Positions 22,350-33,264 of a DNA stretch of 64,000 bases are shown here, in pieces. Numbering within the stretch: position 1 is the stretch's first letter; every line of letters starts with the position of its first letter. The stretch is from Nymphaea colorata. Taxonomy: Eukaryota > Streptophyta > Magnoliopsida > Nymphaeales > Nymphaeaceae. The notes beneath the pieces were generated by a model. It was not told the origin of the DNA and did not search any database. It saw nothing but the letters and a program-made list of their open reading frames with translations. A program made the translations under genes and the position numbers. The stretch covers positions 4,546,174 through 4,610,173 of the forward strand of contig NW_022204507.1 of the NCBI RefSeq assembly GCF_008831285.2, given 5' to 3'.

Positions 22350-22718
22350 GGGACAATGGAATCGATGAGTCCTCAAGCCGAGCAGTAGTAGGGCAGCGAC
22401 AAATGGTTTGGATTTGAAACAAGAGGCAACGAATTGGTGATGGCATGGTAGGCACGGCCGCACGAGCCAGGAGGTGCAATGATGGCGATGCAGCCTGGTG
22501 AGATGCCGACGGCGAAGGAAGAAAACGAAGAGTAAAACTTTCAATTTTTGAAAGTTTGAAACCTTTACAAAGGAAACAGACTTCAAAATGAATTTAAAAT
22601 TTAAAAATAAAAAAATTGTTAGGCTTACCGGGCCCACGACGGGCCGCATGTACTGTCCGATACCCAGTCCGCAAAGTTACCGGGCCGGGCCGGGTCTGAT
22701 CATGCAGGCCCATGCCTA
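21926..22718. mobile_element. Non-autonomous hAT-like TIR element
   Basis: The left end TAGGCATGGGC and the right end GCCCATGCCTA are perfect 11-bp inverted repeats, extended over ~45 bp by GC-rich imperfect repeats (CCCGACCCG.CAACTTT against AAAGTTACCGGGCCGGG). The flanks are TGCTGGAC (21,918-21,925) and TGCTCGAC (22,719-22,726), an 8-bp target duplication with one mismatch, as expected of hAT. No transposase is present. The interior is GC-rich, with TGGCTGACTACCACTTCCTC-type sequence and a (CA)n(GA)n tract, and may be captured host DNA. Unit 2 ends before this point in the window. Confidence 0.8.
22291..22346. repeat. (CA)n(GA)n microsatellite inside the hAT-like element
   Basis: CACACACACACACACA joined to AGAGAGAGAGAGAGAGAGAG. 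It creates the RERERERE and SLSLSLSL tails of four overlapping spurious ORFs. Confidence 0.95.
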
Positions 22719-24190
22719 TGCTCGACTCCCTCAAGGGTGGCAATGACTCCTCCTCCTTCTTCCCCCAACCCAACTTTCTCTTCTTCTTTTTTTCTTTTTT
22801 TTTTTTTTAGGTAGGGGAGGTGATTGCCCAATGCAATGCATGTGTCAGAAGCAACGTCATGTATGCATTTACTAGTATCAGTTTATTTGTTTATTTGTTT
22901 ATTTTCTCGTATCAGTTTATTTGTTTCTCTTCAAATCTTAACATAATCATTCGTATAACAATTTGTTAAAAACTGTAAAAACTAATTATTGATTTTTTGT
23001 TGTAGTAAGAATTCTCTAGAAGCAATGTCATGTATGCAATTACACCAAAAAGAAAAAAGTAACACTTTAATTAAAAAAATTGAATGGGATTTATATTTAA
23101 GAAATGACTTTTGATTGGATTCGAATTCGGGTTCAGTTTTAACTAAATATCCCATCATATTCCGATTCAGGTTTCCTTTTGAATTCAATTTCAAATGAAT
23201 TATCATACACCCAATTTATACGTTTTGAATATCTGTACATTCTTAACATATTGTAATGTGGTTTTGGCTCTTGTATTAAAAAGTTGGATTCAGGTGTGGT
23301 TGTAAATCTAAAATCAAATTTGAATTGTGAATTTAAATCAAATTTGAATGTGGATACGACATGGATTTTTCTTCCTTCATATTTAAATCCAAATTCAAAT
23401 TGGAATTATGAATATCCGATAAATTTGATATGGTAACATGAGATTTTATTTGAAAATCCTTTAACATTCTTGTGTTACTGCAGTTTATTTTTTTTCGTTT
23501 TCTCATTAACAAATTGTTTAGAGTCTTTGGTTGAACCACATCAAGAAAGCTCTGCCAAAAATCCTACTGAAGCTATCACATAGCTTTGTTGTTCATCAAA
23601 AATCCATAAACCTTCTGTTTTATTGTAAGACTTTTATTGCAGTGTGGCCAACAAAAGCTTACATGCTCATTCATTATCAAGGGAGGAAGTCAGATTCAAG
23701 ATCGGTACCTTTTATCTAGTCAGGTTCAAGATTAATACATACCTTACTATTAGTTTTAGACCACTACTTTAGCCACCTTTGAATCCTTCTTCTCTTGACA
23801 AAGCATTTATTTGTCATTATATTAGCAATCCCAAAAGAGTGATTTTCCTTCAAAAATGCTCCTTCGACGGGATTTGAGTACAAGAGGATCAGGGGAGGAG
23901 CTTCCTTCATCTACTTCTTCTAGAGTAGAGGATTCGTCCTCATTATCTAGGCTTCATCTTATATCTAATGATGGGAGGGGTGTCTTCTCATAATTGCCAA
24001 GATTAGATAGGATGTCTTCTTTACAATTTACACATGCATACAAAGGTTTTTTTGATAGTTTCAAAAGCATTTCAAACTCTTGAAATTAAAGGCTTTGGAG
24101 ACTTTGCTTAGACTCTTTCTTTATGAGCTTAAGTTTCTCTCTGACCTACAACAAATGTAATGAAGTTGTTACAATAATTAAATTATTTTC
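22719..24190. other. Spacer between the duplicated units; no gene
   Basis: Unique relative to the two units except for the dispersed repeat at 23,283-23,363 (see 1,481-1,562) and a TTTATTTGTTTATTTG tandem near 22,880-22,925. A T-rich run sits at 22,788-22,809. Short ORFs at 22,982-23,206, 23,333-23,539 and 23,531-23,719 lack recognisable domains. Confidence 0.55.
23283..23363. repeat. Dispersed ~80-bp AT-rich repeat, copy 2
   Basis: Nearly identical to 1,481-1,562, including TGTAAATCTAAAATCAAATT and ATTTGAATGTGGATACG. The identity is high for otherwise diverged surroundings, so it may be a recent transposon end. Confidence 0.6.
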
Positions 24191-25870
24191 CAAACTCGTT
24201 AATCCTAGTTTCCATCCAGGAAAGAGAATTTAAAAACACAAAATCTCTATTTTAATCTTTCTATTTCTCTCTCCTATTTCTCTTTCTCTCTCTCTTTTTA
24301 GATCTCTCCCTCTAAAATTTCTCTTTTCTCTGTCTCCCTCTCTCTTTAGTTCTCTCTCTCCCTTTTTTAAAAATCTCTTTCTTTCCCTTTCTTTATTTTA
24401 CCTCTCTTTTAATCTCACTTTTTTCTTTTTTCTTTCTTTAATCTTTCTCTCATGGACTTCTCTATTTCTCTCTCCTATTTTTCTCCCTCTCTCTCTGTGA
24501 TTTCTCTCTCTTTTTAGATCTCTCTCCCTAAAATTTCTCTTTTTTCTCTATCTCTTCAATTCTCTCTCTCCGTTTTTAAAAATCTTTCTTTCTCTCTCTT
24601 TCTTTTACTTCTCTTTTAATCTCTCTTTTTCCTTTTTTCTTTTTTAAATTCCCCCCCCCCCCCCAGCTCTCTTTCTCTCTCTCTCCACCCCTTTTAAACA
24701 AATGTTGGGTAGGACAATGGTTGGGTTAGGCAGCATGTTACAGCCATGTCTTCAGTTAGATTCTTGGAGGGTGCTATCCTAATGGTATTGAGGAACGATG
24801 TTGATTTTGAGATTAGGGGTGCCATTATGAGGTCAACTGGACTGGTTCTTGTCTCCTCCCCAACCCGACTTTTCTCCCCTCCTTTTAGACTTCTCTCCCT
24901 TTTATTCTCTCTTCTAATTTCTCTCTCTATTTATATATTGAACAAAAAAAGCTCCCATTTTGCTTGGCCCAAAATCATTCAACTTCACCAAGGCCAATAT
25001 TAAGGTGCAATAGCCATGATCCTTATCATTCGGACTACACTTGGATGACATACAACTCATTTTTGAAAACCTTTTTTTATAGAATATGCATGTTGTGGTA
25101 TGAATGACTTATCTAATTTTCTTTCAACCATAGAGAATTCTTTCTCTTTTCATTTAACTTTCATATTCACCATGCATTCATAAGATTCACAGATACCAAC
25201 AACCACTCCTTTAGGAAACCAAAGAAAATCATGATCGAGCCTTAATAATATGGTAACAGAGTTAGGCTAAAACTTGAGATTAACTTGTGTTTCAAAAGAT
25301 ATCTATTAACTTTCTTTACTTTACAAATGATTATCAAAACTCTTCTTTCAAAAATTGACATCATTTTTTTTACTTTAAATGATTATTACAAATCAAATGA
25401 TTCATTAGTTAAGATTATTTCTTCTAAAACATATCTCTTACCATTTTATTAAACGAAAATTATCGAACTTTCTTTTCCAATGCCTAATGAACAATTTTCT
25501 TATTTTAAGGATTGACTCTTACATCTTGTTTTGCTTTATAAAATTTTAAATTTCTAAAACACTTTAACATCTTTACCATCCACCACATTGAATTTAAGTT
25601 GAGGAAATGCACCAAGATTGAAGAATGCAACAGAAAAACTAAGCATCATACCAATGGCTGGTGGACCCCTTTTCTAGTTTGCAAAACAGATTCTCACTGG
25701 CGAATCAAAAGAAATTTTGTGTTGCAAACAATATGGCTCTGGTGGTGAGAAATTTCATCTCATAAACAAGCTTGTAAGGACGGACCACATATGATATTGA
25801 TTCTTAATTCTATACCATTATGGATATAAAAGTCTTGACTTATATCATTATGCAATGTGATCTATAAACT
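24190..25870. repeat. Block D, copy 1, with long polypyrimidine tract
   Basis: Collinear with 49,117-50,580: AATCCTAGTTTCCATCCA, then a ~450-bp C/T-rich tract (24,235-24,690), then GATTCTTGGAGGGTGCTATC, GCCATTATGAGGTCAA, CTTCACCAAGGCCAATATTA, and a tail ending in CTTGTAAGG. The tract holds CTCTCTC runs and a C14 run at 24,651-24,664. No coding domain is recognised. It directly precedes LINE sequence in both copies, so it may be the 5' part of that LINE. Confidence 0.75.
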
Positions 25871-26185
25871 AGTTGTACTTCTAATCTCCCCAGTAGATTT
25901 ATTCACCGTCCAAGCATCTTGCTCTTGAAGTGGTCAACAGCTTGGATAAGGGCATATAGAACAATTTTTTCTTCTCAAATTAGATGTTTCAAAAGCTTAT
26001 GACAAAGTGAGATTGTCTTCTGCACTTTGGGCTTTCTTATTTGGGATTTTGTGAAGATTGGGTGAGGAAAAATATGACTTGTGTTTCTACAGCTTTCTTT
26101 GTTGTTGCCTTTAAGAAGGGAGGGAACCACTTTTTGTAGCCATAGAGGTCGATGACAAGGGGACCCTCTCTCTCCTCTTCTCAAA
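25871..26185 (+). mobile_element. LINE RT fragment next to block D copy 1
   Basis: CCCAGTAGATTTATTCACC, then a frame with LKLDVSKAYDKVR (about 25,975), which keeps the motif A Asp-containing KAYDKV that L1 and L2 have mutated to KAYG. It then continues with EGREPLFVAIEVDDKGTLSL. It stops and is joined to a downstream LINE part at about 26,185 by repetition of TTCTCAAATTAGATGTTTCA. Confidence 0.7.
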
Positions 26186-26475
26186 TTAGATGTTTCAAAA
26201 GCTCATTTCTCATGAATATGGAAAATCTAGCGGTGTTTGGGCAACAGTAAGAATGTGAAAATTTGGTGTGAGTATTGGGGATAGGGGATTCTAGAACAAC
26301 TACTCAAGCAAGATGATCTTATGAAATTGCACAGTCACATGCAAGCTACAGTGGAGGCAGTTCTTACCCACAAGCAAGAATTTCTTGCTAGAGATACATT
26401 TTCTATGTCAGTGTAGTTTCTTATTAGTTATTCTTCTCTTATTGATTGTGATGTTGTTCTGACATGAGGTACTCA
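26186..26475 (+). mobile_element. LINE ORF2 C-terminal fragment, left edge of unit 2
   Basis: Twin of 1,575-1,861, better preserved. The frame ILEQLLKQDDLMKLHSHMQA continues to VEAVLTHKQEFLARDTFSMS before a stop, which reads as LINE ORF2 between the RT and the zf-RVT zinc-binding region. It runs directly into block A2. Confidence 0.65.
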
Positions 26476-26838
26476 TAAAAACTCTCAGCTGTCTAGTTAT
26501 CAATCAATAATTTTCACATGGGCTATGCTCACCTATTTTTATAATTGAACAGAAAAAAGTGGATCTATGGCAAAAACTGACGAAAATTTTGACTTGCCAT
26601 ATTTATTCTTCACCATGAAAGGCTTCAAATCCGCTTGTCCAGTCACTTTAGTGTTGCGTGTAGAAAAGAAAGAAAGATAGAAAAAAAAAAGATTGGCCCA
26701 CAAATTTTAATTGATTTAATTTTAGGCCATTTACATTTCCACGATTGCAAAATCTCAACCATGAAAATCAAATCTACAATGGTAAATTTTTCAAACTAAC
26801 AAATCCGCTTATCATGGATATCTCACTTTAGTTTTCTT

Positions 26839-27066
26839 TTGATTTGGAAACATGGTGCCTACCAAGATAATTTTCCATCCAAGTTGCGTGATCTGACCAT
26901 TGACTTGAAGTACAACTTTTTGGTGCCGCAAGGGAATGCCATCGACCTTGCCAAACTTCAGGCTGGCCATCCCTATTATGAAGAGACAAAGCTGATGATG
27001 TCCACGACTCATACTAATCCAGTTGAGCTGTTTTATTCCAACAAACTCTGTTTGACAGAACTATGA
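26839..27066 (+). CDS. Unrecognised 75-aa open fragment, block A2
   Basis: Open frame with IWKHGAYQDNFPSKLRDLTI, GNAIDLAKLQAGHPYYEE and NPVELFYSNKLCLTEL, then a stop; the frame resumes with AQNGM. Its twin in A1 is interrupted. Most differences between copies keep similar residues (KLKAGHPYYKET against KLQAGHPYYEET), suggesting that it descends from a genuine exon. No family assignment. There is no obvious start context or splice sites, so it is probably a gene relic. Confidence 0.35.
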   Translation: MIWKHGAYQDNFPSKLRDLTIDLKYNFLVPQGNAIDLAKLQAGHPYYEETKLMMSTTHTNPVELFYSNKLCLTEL

Positions 27067-27918
27067 GCTCAGAATGGGATGTGAAAGGTCTCTCTAACAA
27101 TAGCAACAGGGCATGATCAAGTGGCACTAGCCACGCAAAGTTGGCTCAGACCAATTACGTACTCAGGGTCTGGTTTTGTTACTAGTCTTTTGACCTATTT
27201 CCTTTCAAGTGGCCTTTTGTTTTTTAATTTCATTTTGTAGGAGTTAGAGCAAAAGAAGAGAGAAAAGCTTCACTTTGGATACTTTCTTGATAAGTGTGTA
27301 AACTTTCTGATTTTGACTCCCTAAAGTCTATCGATAGTGGCCCCCTTTTTTTTTGAAGACAGTCATTCATTTTTTTTCAGAAATTATTTGTTTTAAATTT
27401 TTAATGGTGTCTCAGCATTAATCATTTTTCTTGCTTCAAAACAATAAAAAAATCAAATACCAATAATTTAACAAATATGTGATAGTATTATAAGAGAAAT
27501 TATCGCTATAGTGACAATATAATATACATGATGGGTATTATTGAATGTCTTAGAATGAGAACGTAAAAAAAATTGTTGAGAGATCAGTGAGTCCTTATGG
27601 TCTCTTATTTGTGTAATATGTGGCTTATAGCAAGAGTATTACTTCTTTTTCAACAAAACCTGATTAGCTAAATTTAAGTTTGATTTCACAAGGTAGAGTA
27701 GCTAAATTGCATTTGATGTTTGTTTGTAATATATACAAAATTGACCATTTGCATTTCAAACTGATGGGCCAATGAAAGTTTACTGTTAGTTCATTTATTA
27801 TGGCTGCAATTGTTGGAGACTGCAAAAGATAGATGTGTGATGCTTTAGTTGACATGTGTACTGCTCTCCATCGAAAACCGAGTTAGAGGAAAAAAAGAAG
27901 GAGTTTCAACCTCTTCAG

Positions 27919-28263
27919 GGTATTCATATAAACTGAAACAAAAAGCAGAATTGTGAAATGAATTTAATCCAAACCATCAATCAGTAAAGAAAACGCAGTG
28001 ACAAGAGCATCATTTTTATTACAATAGACCAACGGTATTCGTATAAACTAAAGCAAGAAAAGGTAGTTGTGATATGAATTTAATCCATAATATCCACCAG
28101 TTAAAAAGACAAAGTGACGAGAACATCACTTTCTTTTTGATAGACAAAGGTATTCATACAAACTAAAGCAAGAAAAAACAGTTGTGAAATGAATTTAATC
28201 CAAAGCATCCAGCAGTCACAAAGACAGTGATAAGAGAATAATTTTATTTACTATAGACCAAAC
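27919..28263. repeat. 115-bp tandem repeat, three units
   Basis: Units begin with GGTATTC at 27,919, 28,034 and 28,149, each carrying CAAACTAAAGCAAGAAAA, GTGAAATGAATTTAATCCA and a CA.AGACAGTGA.AAGA tail. Block A1 has only about one and a half units (about 3,905-4,080). Confidence 0.85.
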
Positions 28264-28555
28264 ATTATTGATTACATATTTTCAGGTTCATTCCCCTTTT
28301 AATAATTATTCTCAATTTCTAGGCAAACTTTCCAAGATACATATAAATATTTTACATGTCCAGTGACATATGGATATGCTCCAGTGCGGAAATCTATAAA
28401 ATTTTAAAAGAGTCTTGAAATCTGATTTGTGGATCAAATATTCTATAGTTATAATTAAAAAGCAAGCTGCCAACTGGGAACCTTATATGACACACCACAA
28501 AGTATGCACACAAAGGCAACAATCTAATGGGAACTTTCTGCTGTGTAATGAAAGG

Positions 28556-28641
28556 CCGTGAGTTTTTTCATGGCCGCATTATAAAAGAAGGTGACGACCC
28601 GTGAGTTTTTTCATGGCCGCATTATAAAAGAAGGTGACGAC
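28556..28641. repeat. 43-bp perfect tandem duplication
   Basis: CCGTGAGTTTTTTCATGGCC through GGTGACGAC is present at 28,556-28,598 and repeated at 28,599-28,641. Block A1 has one unit (about 4,330-4,373). Confidence 0.9.
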
Positions 28642-30234
28642 TTTTACAGCATGAGCTGCCTGTTTTCTTTGACACAATTTTACTTCTTGTGGTAGTAAGT
28701 GATAATTCTTGTAGCGACTTTGTTTCTATTATGTTCGGCTAAAAGGAAGGACTTCAAAGCTCTTTTTTTTTTTTTAATTGGTGAAAACTATAGAACAAAG
28801 TGCATAAATTTCTTCTTAACCCTTACGTAGAGGGTTGCTGAGAGATCTCAAAGATGAAGCTAGGAATTTTTTGTTGTAGGAACCAAATTATAGTTTCTAA
28901 ATTTTTAAAGAACCAGACATATATTTATTTTTTTTTATTTTATACAGGATAAACTAAAATATTTAAAATTTAAAATAATTTTTTGAGAACCAATAAGAAA
29001 TACAGCCCCTACCAGGCCCCCTGCCTCTAGTACTCCGTCTCTCGATAATTTTGCTGGTCAAAGCCTTAGGTCCCCATGACTGAGGGTTGCTCTTTGAGAA
29101 CGAAAAGTGAAAAAAAGAAGAAGAACAAATTTAGCATATTTTTATAATTAAAATTTACAAAAAAAAAAATTGCCCCAACCATTTTCAAGGTTGGACACAT
29201 CTGATTAGGGACCTGATTTTGAACTGTAGCTAGTAAAAAAGCATTGTGCCATTACTAATCAAATTTGTGTTCCTTTATGTTTTATGCCATATTCAGGCCC
29301 AAGTCCACTTTGTGTTACAGAGATCCCACCCGATTATGTCTACATTTGGGATCATATGCTTCTTGGATCCAAATTCAGTTTTGAAAAGTAGAGCCTACAT
29401 CTGAATCCCAAGTCCTCCCTGAATCCAAACCACTGGCATCAATAGTTGCGCATAGGGAAGCTTATATATCTGCCTTGGATAGAAAATCTAGTCGATCTGT
29501 TTAGAAGAAATCGGATATGAAAAAGAAAAACATATCCTATTAAAAAGTAGGATTGAATTCAGCTTTAATAATTGGCTTCCAATCAGATTTTCGGATATAC
29601 ATAAACATCCGGTTGGATTTGGATATGGATTTGAATCAGATTTGTTATTAAGCAAATATCTTATATCTAATGTTCTTACATTTTGAAAATAGGTCAAATT
29701 CAGTTCAAAATTTGTGTTTAGATATGAATATGAAAATTATATTCAAATCAAATTCAGTTTGTGAAATAGGATTCCAGATTTGGAATTAGACAAGGCTAAA
29801 GGTAAATCCAATTTGACAATGATCCATTGACATCCCTAATTGTGGTTGAAGGGGTAGCTTTGTCCTTCCTTCCTTTCTTTCTCCTTTGGCAGCTTCTATG
29901 ACAAGTAGTGAGGTTAGTGGTTTCTTTTTGTGAAAGAGGCCTGAAAGATAGTTGGGTCTGCCACATGTTTTCATCATTCTTTTCTTTTTCCTCTTTTCTC
30001 TTACATGCTTCTCTCGGAACAAAGGCAGAAACACATGGTGGCTGGTGTTGGCCGGCTGGTGGGGCTGGCTGCCGACACCAACCCATTAAAATTTTCATTG
30101 AAACAATGAATACATTCTACATTTATACAAAGAATTAGAACTTAAACACCATCTTTTAGTGCATTTTATTTTCGCTCAAAGAAAGTGTGTCAAACGACTA
30201 TAGCTTATGTAAGCAACATAATGTAAGTTGTTAC

Positions 30235-30380
30235 TCTTCATTGAAATTCTCTAACCATTATAGACACACAATGTGCACTCGATTGCGGCTCTCCATAAGC
30301 TAGCAAACCATGTTCATAATATTGTTGAAATGACAAGTTGCACCACTTAAAGGTGAAGGGGTGCAATTGCTCAAATACAT
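30235..30380 (+). promoter_or_regulatory. Decayed terpene-synthase promoter copy upstream of the gene (unit 2)
   Basis: TTCATTGAAATTCTCTAACC, ATTATAGACACACAATG and GCGGCTCTCCATAAGCTAGC parallel the functional-looking promoter about 390 bp downstream (30,620-30,700). Here the TATATAAAC core reads CCATAAGC. This is a tandem duplication of the promoter region. The same relic ends block A1. Confidence 0.65.
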
Positions 30381-30675
30381 GTAAAAAATAAACATGGTCT
30401 TTGATAAAAATGGTTTTAAGTGCTGAACATTTGCTAATAAATGTCGGATTATAATGCATATCAAAACCTTGAAGAAAGAATGCATTCTATCTATAAAATA
30501 AAAGTACCAAATAATTATGGCTTGGGCAAGTGTCATAGTTTAATGCTTTCTATTTATATACAAAGAAAATAGCATTAAACATTTATAGCTTACACAAACA
30601 CCACATTTTAAGAGATTGAACCTAATTAAAATTCTCTAACCATTATAGACACGCAATGCACACTCAGATGCAGCT

Positions 30676-30684
30676 CTATATAAA
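30676..30684 (+). promoter_or_regulatory. Putative TATA box of the terpene synthase
   Basis: CTATATAAACTACC, about 90 bp upstream of the ATG at 30,767. It is followed by a CA-rich leader (CAACAAATACACACAC) typical of plant 5' UTRs. The spacing fits transcription starting near 30,708. Prediction from sequence only. Confidence 0.65.
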
Positions 30685-30766
30685 CTACCAAACCAATCCT
30701 GAGCTAAGTCATCTGAGAGGCAGTGAAAGCATTCAGCATTCAACAACAAATACACACACTGTTCTG

Positions 30767-33264
30767 ATGGCTGCTCATCTTGCCTCACTCTCCACTCCTT
30801 TCCTTACTTCCCCCTGGCTTGCTCCTAATACCAAGGCTGGGTTCAAGCCAAGGAGCACCACCCTTGTGAGATGTGACCCTAGGGCTGAGGGCTGCGGTTG
30901 GTCTGCTGCTCAAAAGAAGCCTTCCAGATACCAGCCAAGTACATGGAACTATGACTTCATCCAGTCCATTACCAGCACAACATCAGTAATTTTCCATACC
31001 TCTGATCTGACACTATTATTTTGGTATTATGATGTGATTGTAATTCAAAGGCATGAAAATGAGAGCAGATTGAAACACAAAGGACCAGAGTTGAAAAATT
31101 GATAAGAGAAGTCTGACAACTTATAACATCAACGACTGTGCAAGTGGCTCAGTTAGAGCTCATCGATTCACTGGAACGTTTAGGTGTAGCCTTTCACTTT
31201 GAGAGTGAGGTCAGGCGATCGCTAGATGCCATATGCACGAGCACTAGAGGATTTGAGGACCTCTACTCTTCTTTACTTCGGTTCAGAATTCTGAGGCAAC
31301 ATGGCTATAATGTTTCTGCAGGTATACATATACAGTATATAAACATGTGTTAATTCCAAAATATTGACTCAATAATTAGTTTTTAATCTAGACTGTCTAT
31401 TACGAATGTGTTAATTGACACTAACCATTAAAGTTTCTTTTTGCATTTCGTAGAGTGCTTTAGTAGATTTAGGGAACAGTGGCCGGTTCTCTGAGAATCT
31501 TCGTGAGGACGTGAGAGGGTTGCTGAGCCTCTACGAAGCATCACAACTAGCCTGTGAAGGAGAAACTGAGTTGGAAGAAGCTACGGCCTTATCTTCAGAG
31601 CATCTTAGAGCAAGGATAAGCCACATGGACCAGAGTATGTCTCGACAGGTACAGCATGCTCTGCAGGTTCCGCTTCACAGAAGGGTTCGCAGGGTCGAGG
31701 CCCGAGAGTATATTGAGACATTCGACAGGACGGACAGCAGAAGCCAAGTGCTGCATGAGTTCGCTAGGCCGGACTTCAACATGGTGCAGACAATCCGCCA
31801 AAGAGAGCTCGGGGAGTTATCCGGGTACAATTCATTCTTGCACTTTTGCCTAAATAACTTGGTTAATAGTTGATAATAATGCAGCAACTAATGTCATTCT
31901 ATGTATATATGTATATCAGTAATGAATATCATGTATGTTACATTGTTGCTGGTTTGCATCACTGGGTCCACTAATAATCAACCATGAGTCCTTTGTTTTG
32001 GGTGTTTGCAGGTGGTGGAGGGACTTGGGCTTGGGCGAGCACATTAGGTTCGCCAGAGATAGGCTGGTGGAGAGCTACTTCATGAAGGTGGGGAGGATGC
32101 ATGAGCCACAGTTCTCACAGTACAGGATGCAACTCGCAAGGGTCTCCTACTTGATGGCCACCGTTGAGGACATCTTCGGCGAGCATCAGTCTGTTTAGGA
32201 GCTCGAACGCTTTGTGCAAGTTGTTGAGAGGTAAAGTATGATTATGGTTGGTAAATTAGAGGTAGCAACTCTGTCTCTAGTTTCTGCTTCAAATCGTTAG
32301 GAGCCAATGTGGGTGTTGTATAATTGTATATACGCAGGTGGGATCGTCAAGTGGCAGAGCAGCTGCCACAGTCACTGAGGGTCTTCTATGCGGCTGTCTA
32401 CAACACAACCAACCAGATCAGCTACAATTTCTTAGGAGGCATGGCCGTGATATCACTTCACACATGAGGAGAGCGGTACGACACTTTCTCTATCAAATCT
32501 TTCTTCTACTCTTCACATCATCAGATTAGTATATTAGCTTCACTTTCTAATTGACTTGCTCTCTTCTACTCTTGGGCAGTGGGTGAGTGTGTGCAGAGCT
32601 TACTTGGTTGAAGAAAGGTGGCTCTGTGCACAACAGACACCAAGGCTAGAGGAATATTTGAGCAACATCTGGGCAGCCATGACCGGCCCTATTCTCCTCC
32701 GTGCCTACTTCTTCCTCTCCCAAACATTGAGGAACAAGCAACCCCGCAGCCGCAGTCTGAGTCCAATATCATCAACTTGTCATCGATGATAGTTCGTCTC
32801 TCGGCTGACCTCCAGAGATCCAGGGTTAGTTTAGTGTATTTTCTGCTGGTTAACTAGTATTAGCCTTTGAGTTGACAATGTTCTTGTTCTGTTTTTCTGT
32901 TTTGATTGGCTGATGATCTTCTCTTTATATGATGAAAACTTGATCGAAGGTTCGATTCGGGAGAGGGAACCTGCCTAGATCGGTCCAGATTTATATGAAC
33001 AAGGCAAGAGTAGCGGAGGACCAACCAGGGCAGCACATAAGGAACTTGCTAAGGGATGCATGGAGGAGGCTGAACAGGGAGCTGCTCTCTGCTCAGCAGC
33101 AGCAGCAATAGACCGCCTTCTCTTGTTCCTTCATGAACGTGGCTCTCAACATTGCGAGGGTCTCCCAGTGCATGTACGACTATGAAGATGGCGTGGGTGT
33201 CTTGGAGCATGAGTCCATGGACCGTGTCTACTCTCTCATTGCCGAGCCCATCCAAACTGCGTAA
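30767..33264 (+). pseudogene. Plastid-type terpene synthase pseudogene (seven exons)
   Basis: Terpene synthases convert prenyl diphosphates to mono- or sesquiterpenes; an N-terminal Ser/Thr-rich stretch (MAAHLASLSTPFLTSPWL) suggests plastid targeting. Exons by frame and splice phase: 30,767-30,985 (KKPSRYQPSTW in place of RRx8W), ~31,071-31,321 (LELIDSLERLGVAFHFE), 31,454-31,824 (EDVRGLLSLYEAS; VPLHRRVRRVEAR), 32,012-32,230 (WWRDLGLGE, intact RDR), 32,338-32,475 (RWDRQVAEQLPQSLR), 32,580-~32,824 (WVSVCRAYLVEERW) and ~32,950-33,261. The introns have GT-AG ends. The DDxxD motif is VEDIFG (32,163-32,180) and the NSE/DTE motif has lost its Glu (ADLQRSRVRF). Stops lie at 31,114, 32,196 and 33,109, with frameshifts near 31,472, 32,430 and 32,720. 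The order of domains is complete but the catalytic site is gone. TPS-b-like by architecture; subfamily not certain. Confidence 0.9.

Larger units (their letters stand above)
26476..30380. repeat. Segmental duplication block A, copy 2
   Basis: Collinear with 2,334-6,081 (see there). It lacks the two insertions of copy 1. It carries extra units of two tandem repeats (27,919-28,263 and 28,556-28,641). Besides the coding fragment and the promoter relic I see no genes. The antisense ORFs at 29,488-30,098 are low-complexity shadows also present at 5,091-5,824. Confidence 0.85.

Noticed and set aside
22233-22649. Long overlapping ORFs (up to 148 aa) in the hAT-like element
   Set aside because: Their length comes from the (CA)n(GA)n microsatellite, giving RERERE or SLSLSL tails; they are open in several frames and lack any domain.
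27919-28641. Possible CRISPR-like array because of regularly spaced repeats
   Set aside because: Units are contiguous 115-bp and 43-bp tandem repeats without spacers, in a plant nuclear setting.
30656-30766. Upstream ATG at 30,656 extending the terpene-synthase frame by 37 residues
   Set aside because: It lies upstream of the TATA box. The extension is not transit-peptide-like, and the Met at 30,767 begins a typical Ser/Thr-rich plastid leader.
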